Source of the DNA: Treponema sp. UBA4319
GTDB lineage: Bacteria > Spirochaetota > Spirochaetia > Treponematales > Treponemataceae
Reading direction: 5' to 3'
DNA length: 9,401 nt
Assembly (NCBI GenBank): GCA_002393865.1
Contig: DGUD01000013.1
Span: 18,889-28,289 of the forward strand
Below, piece by piece: positions 7,104-9,401 of this stretch; positions within the stretch are counted from its first letter, which is position 1; every line of letters begins with the position of its first letter. Below the pieces are notes generated by a model. That model saw nothing but the letters and a program-made list of their open reading frames with translations. It was not told the origin of the DNA and made no database searches. The translations under genes were made by a program, and so were the position numbers.

Positions 7104-7991
7104 ATGACAAAGCTGGGAAAACGGCATACGCTGATGGTCATAGCGCTTACGTACCTTGTCTGCGCTATTGTGAAATATATCGAATTCTTTTTTATCCAGA
7201 CCGAACAGACCTTCATCGCCGACAACGTTATCTGTAAGCTCTGGACGATACTCGTTCTGGTGCTTGCCCTGCGCGCCACAAAGTCGAACTTTGACGAAAT
7301 CGGATTTGCTTTTTCCAGCCAGAAAAACCGCAGTACCGCCAAGGAAAGCGCCGGCTTTCTGGGGCGCTCGCCTGTGCGTTACGGGCTGTTTGGTTTTGCG
7401 CTTGGCATTGCGACTTTTGCCATCTCGTATTTTGTGGAAATCCTCATACTGCGCGCGCAGGGAAAAAGCGTCAGCCTTGCCTTTTATGTGACTAATTTTG
7501 CGCTGAGCGGCGCGACGAATTCCGTGGCGCTCTCTGTTCCCGCCCTGCTTATCTGCATCGCGGGGAATATCATCAATGTCGTGGCGGAAGAAGGCTTGTT
7601 CCGCGGCCTGTTCCTGCACCTTGCCGAAAAGCCGTTCGGCTTCAGAAAGGCTAACTTCCTGCAGGCATTCCTATTCGGCATCTGGCACCTTGTCAGCGTG
7701 GCGCTTGAGCTCAGGAACGGCACGATGACGCTTGCTGTCGCGGCGGTGATGGCGCTAGGCTATATCGTGCTTGCGGGGATGCTTGCGCTGGAATGGGGAA
7801 CCTGTGTCTCCCTGACCGGTGTTCTCTGGGCAGGGATATGCGAGCACTTCTTCAACAACTTTATCGGCAATACTCTGCACGTCGTCACCGAGAGCGGGAC
7901 GGATGAGCTTCAGATTGCCCGGATTGTCCTTTCGAATGTGCTTTCCCTTACGATTGTCCTGATGCTGAGCAAAAAGAAGGGAAAGCGGTAG
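7104..7991 (+). CDS. CPBP family intramembrane metalloprotease (Abi/CAAX-protease-like)
   Basis: The product is 295 residues with about seven or eight hydrophobic segments, including about 10-31, 40-58, 92-114, 141-160, 207-229 and 272-288. The three conserved motifs of the CPBP (Abi) family are present: Glu162-Glu163-x3-Arg167 (EEGLFR), Phe191-x3-His195 (FGIWH) and His248-x3-Asn252 (HFFNN). These residues form the metal site and catalytic centre of this family. Members include CAAX prenyl proteases and bacteriocin self-immunity proteins, but substrates of most bacterial members are unknown. The start is well supported by AAGGAG a few bases upstream of the ATG. The gene is separated from GH2 by a terminator. 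I see no clear promoter in the 80-bp gap, though a 6-bp hairpin (7057-7062 with 7069-7074) lies in it. The 3' end converges on the AKR gene only 17 bp away. Confidence 0.88.
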   Translation: MTKLGKRHTLMVIALTYLVCAIVKYIEFFFIQTEQTFIADNVICKLWTILVLVLALRATKSNFDEIGFAFSSQKNRSTAKESAGFLGRSPVRYGLFGFALGIATFAISYFVEILILRAQGKSVSLAFYVTNFALSGATNSVALSVPALLICIAGNIINVVAEEGLFRGLFLHLAEKPFGFRKANFLQAFLFGIWHLVSVALELRNGTMTLAVAAVMALGYIVLAGMLALEWGTCVSLTGVLWAGICEHFFNNFIGNTLHVVTESGTDELQIARIVLSNVLSLTIVLMLSKKKGKR

Positions 7992-8008
7992 GCTTGCGGC
8001 ACGGGGAC

Positions 8009-9154
8009 TCAGCTGCCAAAAAGCGCCGCGGCTTTTTGCATCCTGTCTGCAATCTGAACCTCGAACGGGCAGCGGGATTCGCAGGCGTGGCATGCTATGC
8101 ATTCGGCGGCTTTGTGCGGAATCAGCGAATAATGTGAGCGCACGCTGTCCGGCACGGAGGCCTGCTGGATCGCAAGGTCGTAGAATTTGTTCACCATCGC
8201 GATGTCGATTTCCGCAGGGCACGGCTTGCAGTGACCGCAGTACGTGCATTGGCCTTTGTAGGAATGGTACGGCGCATGTGCGATTACCGATGCGTAGTCT
8301 TTTTCGTCCAGGCTCGCGTGCTCGTAGGCGACGGCCTGGTCAAGCTGGTCTTTTGAGTCGAAGCCGCACAGAATTGAGCTGACTGCCGGGCGGGTCAGGG
8401 AATAGTGGATGCACTGGATTGGCGTGAACGCGACGCCGAACGGCGATGTCTTTGCATCGAAAAGTTTGCCGCCAAAAAATCCTTTCATGACGGTGAGACC
8501 TACGTCGTGCTCCTCCGCAAGACGGTACAGCTCCGTGCGCTCCGGGTCGATGCCCTTCATGTTCTGGTCGTCGTAATGGTCGAACATGCTCATAAGGTCT
8601 TCCGTCGGCGGCCTCATGTCGAATGCCGGATTGATGCTGAACAGAATCATCCCGACGAATCCGGAGAGCACGGCTTTCTTTGCGATTACCGGGTTATGGG
8701 TGCTGAGCCCGATGTGCCGGATTGTCCCGCGCGCATGAAGCTCCTTTACATACTCGAAATATCCGCCGCTCGTGCTTGCCTTCCAGTCATCTTCGGAATC
8801 AACATAATGAATCATGCCGAGGTCGATGTAGTCGGTCTTGAGCCGGCTCAGCAGATCCTCGAAGGCTGGCTTTACGAACTGCATGTCGCGGCTGCGCACG
8901 TACTGGCCGTTCTGCCATGTGGAGCCTATATGCCCCTGGATGTACCATTTTTCTCTGGAGCCTTCAAGCGCGGCTCCGATTATGTCGCGCGATTTTGGGT
9001 CGGGCATCCAGCAGTCGATGATATTTATTTCCTTATCCTGCGCGTATTTGATGAGGGCGACAGATTCCTCGAACTCGTGCCTCTCAAGCCATTCTCCGCC
9101 AAATCCGATTTCGCTCACCATGAGAGCGGTTTTTCCAAGTCGTCGTTTGTTCAT
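8009..9154 (-). CDS. Aldo/keto reductase with C-terminal double Fe-S ferredoxin-like domain
   Basis: This 381-residue protein has an AKR TIM barrel (about 1-285) starting MNKRRLGKTALMVSEIGFGG, then a ferredoxin-like tail. The tail holds two cysteine clusters, Cys303/306/309/312 (CTYCGHCKPCP) and Cys352/355/358/362 (CIACHACESRCP), each suited to a 4Fe-4S cluster. The family is known in anaerobes as 4Fe-4S AKR proteins and is expected to be a cytoplasmic oxidoreductase. Of the usual catalytic tetrad, Asp47 and His116 (MIHYVD) are kept. The Tyr position is Asp52 (IDCWMPDP) and the Lys position is His75 (YIQGHIG), so ordinary NADPH-dependent carbonyl reduction is doubtful. I chose the ATG at 9154 because family homology begins exactly there. 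The frame extends to a TTG at 9220, but those 22 residues overlap the promoter. No Shine-Dalgarno precedes 9154. The substrate is unknown. Confidence 0.9.
   Translation of the reverse strand: MNKRRLGKTALMVSEIGFGGEWLERHEFEESVALIKYAQDKEINIIDCWMPDPKSRDIIGAALEGSREKWYIQGHIGSTWQNGQYVRSRDMQFVKPAFEDLLSRLKTDYIDLGMIHYVDSEDDWKASTSGGYFEYVKELHARGTIRHIGLSTHNPVIAKKAVLSGFVGMILFSINPAFDMRPPTEDLMSMFDHYDDQNMKGIDPERTELYRLAEEHDVGLTVMKGFFGGKLFDAKTSPFGVAFTPIQCIHYSLTRPAVSSILCGFDSKDQLDQAVAYEHASLDEKDYASVIAHAPYHSYKGQCTYCGHCKPCPAEIDIAMVNKFYDLAIQQASVPDSVRSHYSLIPHKAAECIACHACESRCPFEVQIADRMQKAAALFGS
8018..8037. terminator. Symmetric A-stem-T hairpin at the CPBP/AKR junction, possible bidirectional terminator
   Basis: AAAAAGC (8018-8024) pairs with GCTTTTT (8031-8037) around a 6-nt GC-rich loop. 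Read on the + strand it could end CPBP transcripts; read on the - strand it lies inside the last codons of the AKR gene. The GC part of the stem is only two pairs, so efficiency is uncertain. Confidence 0.4.
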
Positions 9155-9162
9155 ATTATATA

Positions 9163-9190
9163 AGTATAAATCATATTCTGAATAAATCAA
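9163..9190 (-). promoter_or_regulatory. Promoter for the aldo/keto reductase, placed for a near-leaderless transcript
   Basis: On the - strand, TTGATT (9190-9185) is followed by a 16-bp spacer and TATACT (9168-9163). Eight bases then separate the -10 box from the ATG at 9154, so transcription would start within about two bases of the start codon. The surrounding 9151-9190 stretch is strongly AT-rich compared with the coding regions. Confidence 0.6.
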
Positions 9191-9210
9191 GGACACCTTG
9201 AGTAGCTCGC

Positions 9211-9305
9211 CGGAAATCAATTTTGTGTTTCGCTCCCGGCGGGAGTGGTATCTGATTCTGGCGGGAGTGGTATCTGATTCTGGCGGGAGTGGTATCTGAT
9301 TCCGG
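9211..9305 (-). repeat. Right repeat array, inverted copy of the array at 3131-3208
   Basis: Read on the - strand this holds a 17-bp partial unit (9305-9289), two full 22-bp units (9288-9267 and 9266-9245), then TCCCGCC and the conserved inner end down to 9211. The dyad copies are at 9247-9259, 9269-9281 and 9291-9303. The two inner copies read AGAATCAGATACC, and the outer one GGAATCAGATACC as in the left array. The inner 34 bp differ from the left copy at one position. The array ends about 57 bp upstream of the AKR start codon. Confidence 0.92.
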
Positions 9306-9353
9306 TCAAATCCGGCTGATACCGCCTCACCCCGCTGCGGCGAGGGCAGGGCT

Positions 9354-9401
9354 TCAGCATGAGATGTATTTTATCTGAAGACGGACGCGGTAGTGGAAAA
9401 T
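9354..9401 (-). CDS. Possible C-terminal end of an upstream gene, cut by the window edge
   Basis: On the - strand an open frame enters from the window edge, reads IFHYRVRLQIKYISC and stops with TGA at 9356-9354. A 7-bp hairpin (9345-9339 with 9331-9325) follows downstream but has no T-run. Fifteen codons are too few to identify a family. The short alternating pattern looks like a beta-strand, but this could be chance. Confidence 0.22.
   Translation of the reverse strand: MFHYRVRLQIKYISC

Noticed and set aside
9359..9401. Possible + strand gene start (ATG at 9359) running off the window
   Set aside because: Only 14 codons are visible, the AGGG upstream is weak, and the opposite strand offers an equally good reading.

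Overview
This roughly 9.4 kb window is moderately GC-rich (about 55% by eye) and comes from a carbohydrate-using anaerobic bacterium. The gene content fits a gut or rumen host-associated organism: two intracellular-type glycoside hydrolases, a ferredoxin-type aldo/keto reductase, and recognisable sigma-70-like promoters. My best guess at the lineage is a rumen or gut Treponema (Spirochaetota), with a Clostridia-type gut anaerobe as the alternative. No rRNA or marker gene is present to settle it, so the lineage is inference.

Left part (1-3126). A 69-residue exported mini-protein with a His/Cys metal-binding motif is on the + strand (111-320). It converges on a GH43 family beta-xylosidase/alpha-L-arabinofuranosidase-type enzyme on the - strand (405-1994), with a 10-bp hairpin between them. 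Upstream of GH43 lies a secreted protein of unknown function, also on the - strand (2215-3072). Each of these two - strand genes has its own good promoter. The GH43 leader also holds a terminator-like hairpin followed by eight U, just before the ribosome binding site.

Central and right part (3127-9401). A 1201-residue GH2 beta-galactosidase-type enzyme (3374-6979, +) ends in a strong intrinsic terminator. A CPBP-family membrane protease (7104-7991, +) follows, then a convergent aldo/keto reductase with two C-terminal Fe-S motifs (8009-9154, -). These three genes are bracketed by two near-identical repeat arrays in inverted orientation (3131-3208 and 9211-9305). Each array has 22-bp tandem units containing a 13-bp imperfect dyad, plus a conserved inner 34-bp end. 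The arrays may be ends of a mobile or mobilised cassette, copies of a dispersed intergenic repeat, or regulator-binding arrays, since each sits beside promoters.

How the parts may work together. GH2 and GH43 both lack signal peptides, so they would act in the cytoplasm on imported plant-derived or host-derived oligosaccharides. No transporter or regulator is visible in the window. The GH2 and AKR genes, the outer two of the bracketed segment, both have a TATACT -10 box only 6-8 bp before the ATG and no proper Shine-Dalgarno, suggesting leaderless mRNAs. The other four genes have clear Shine-Dalgarno sequences. The AKR has lost two of the four canonical catalytic residues.
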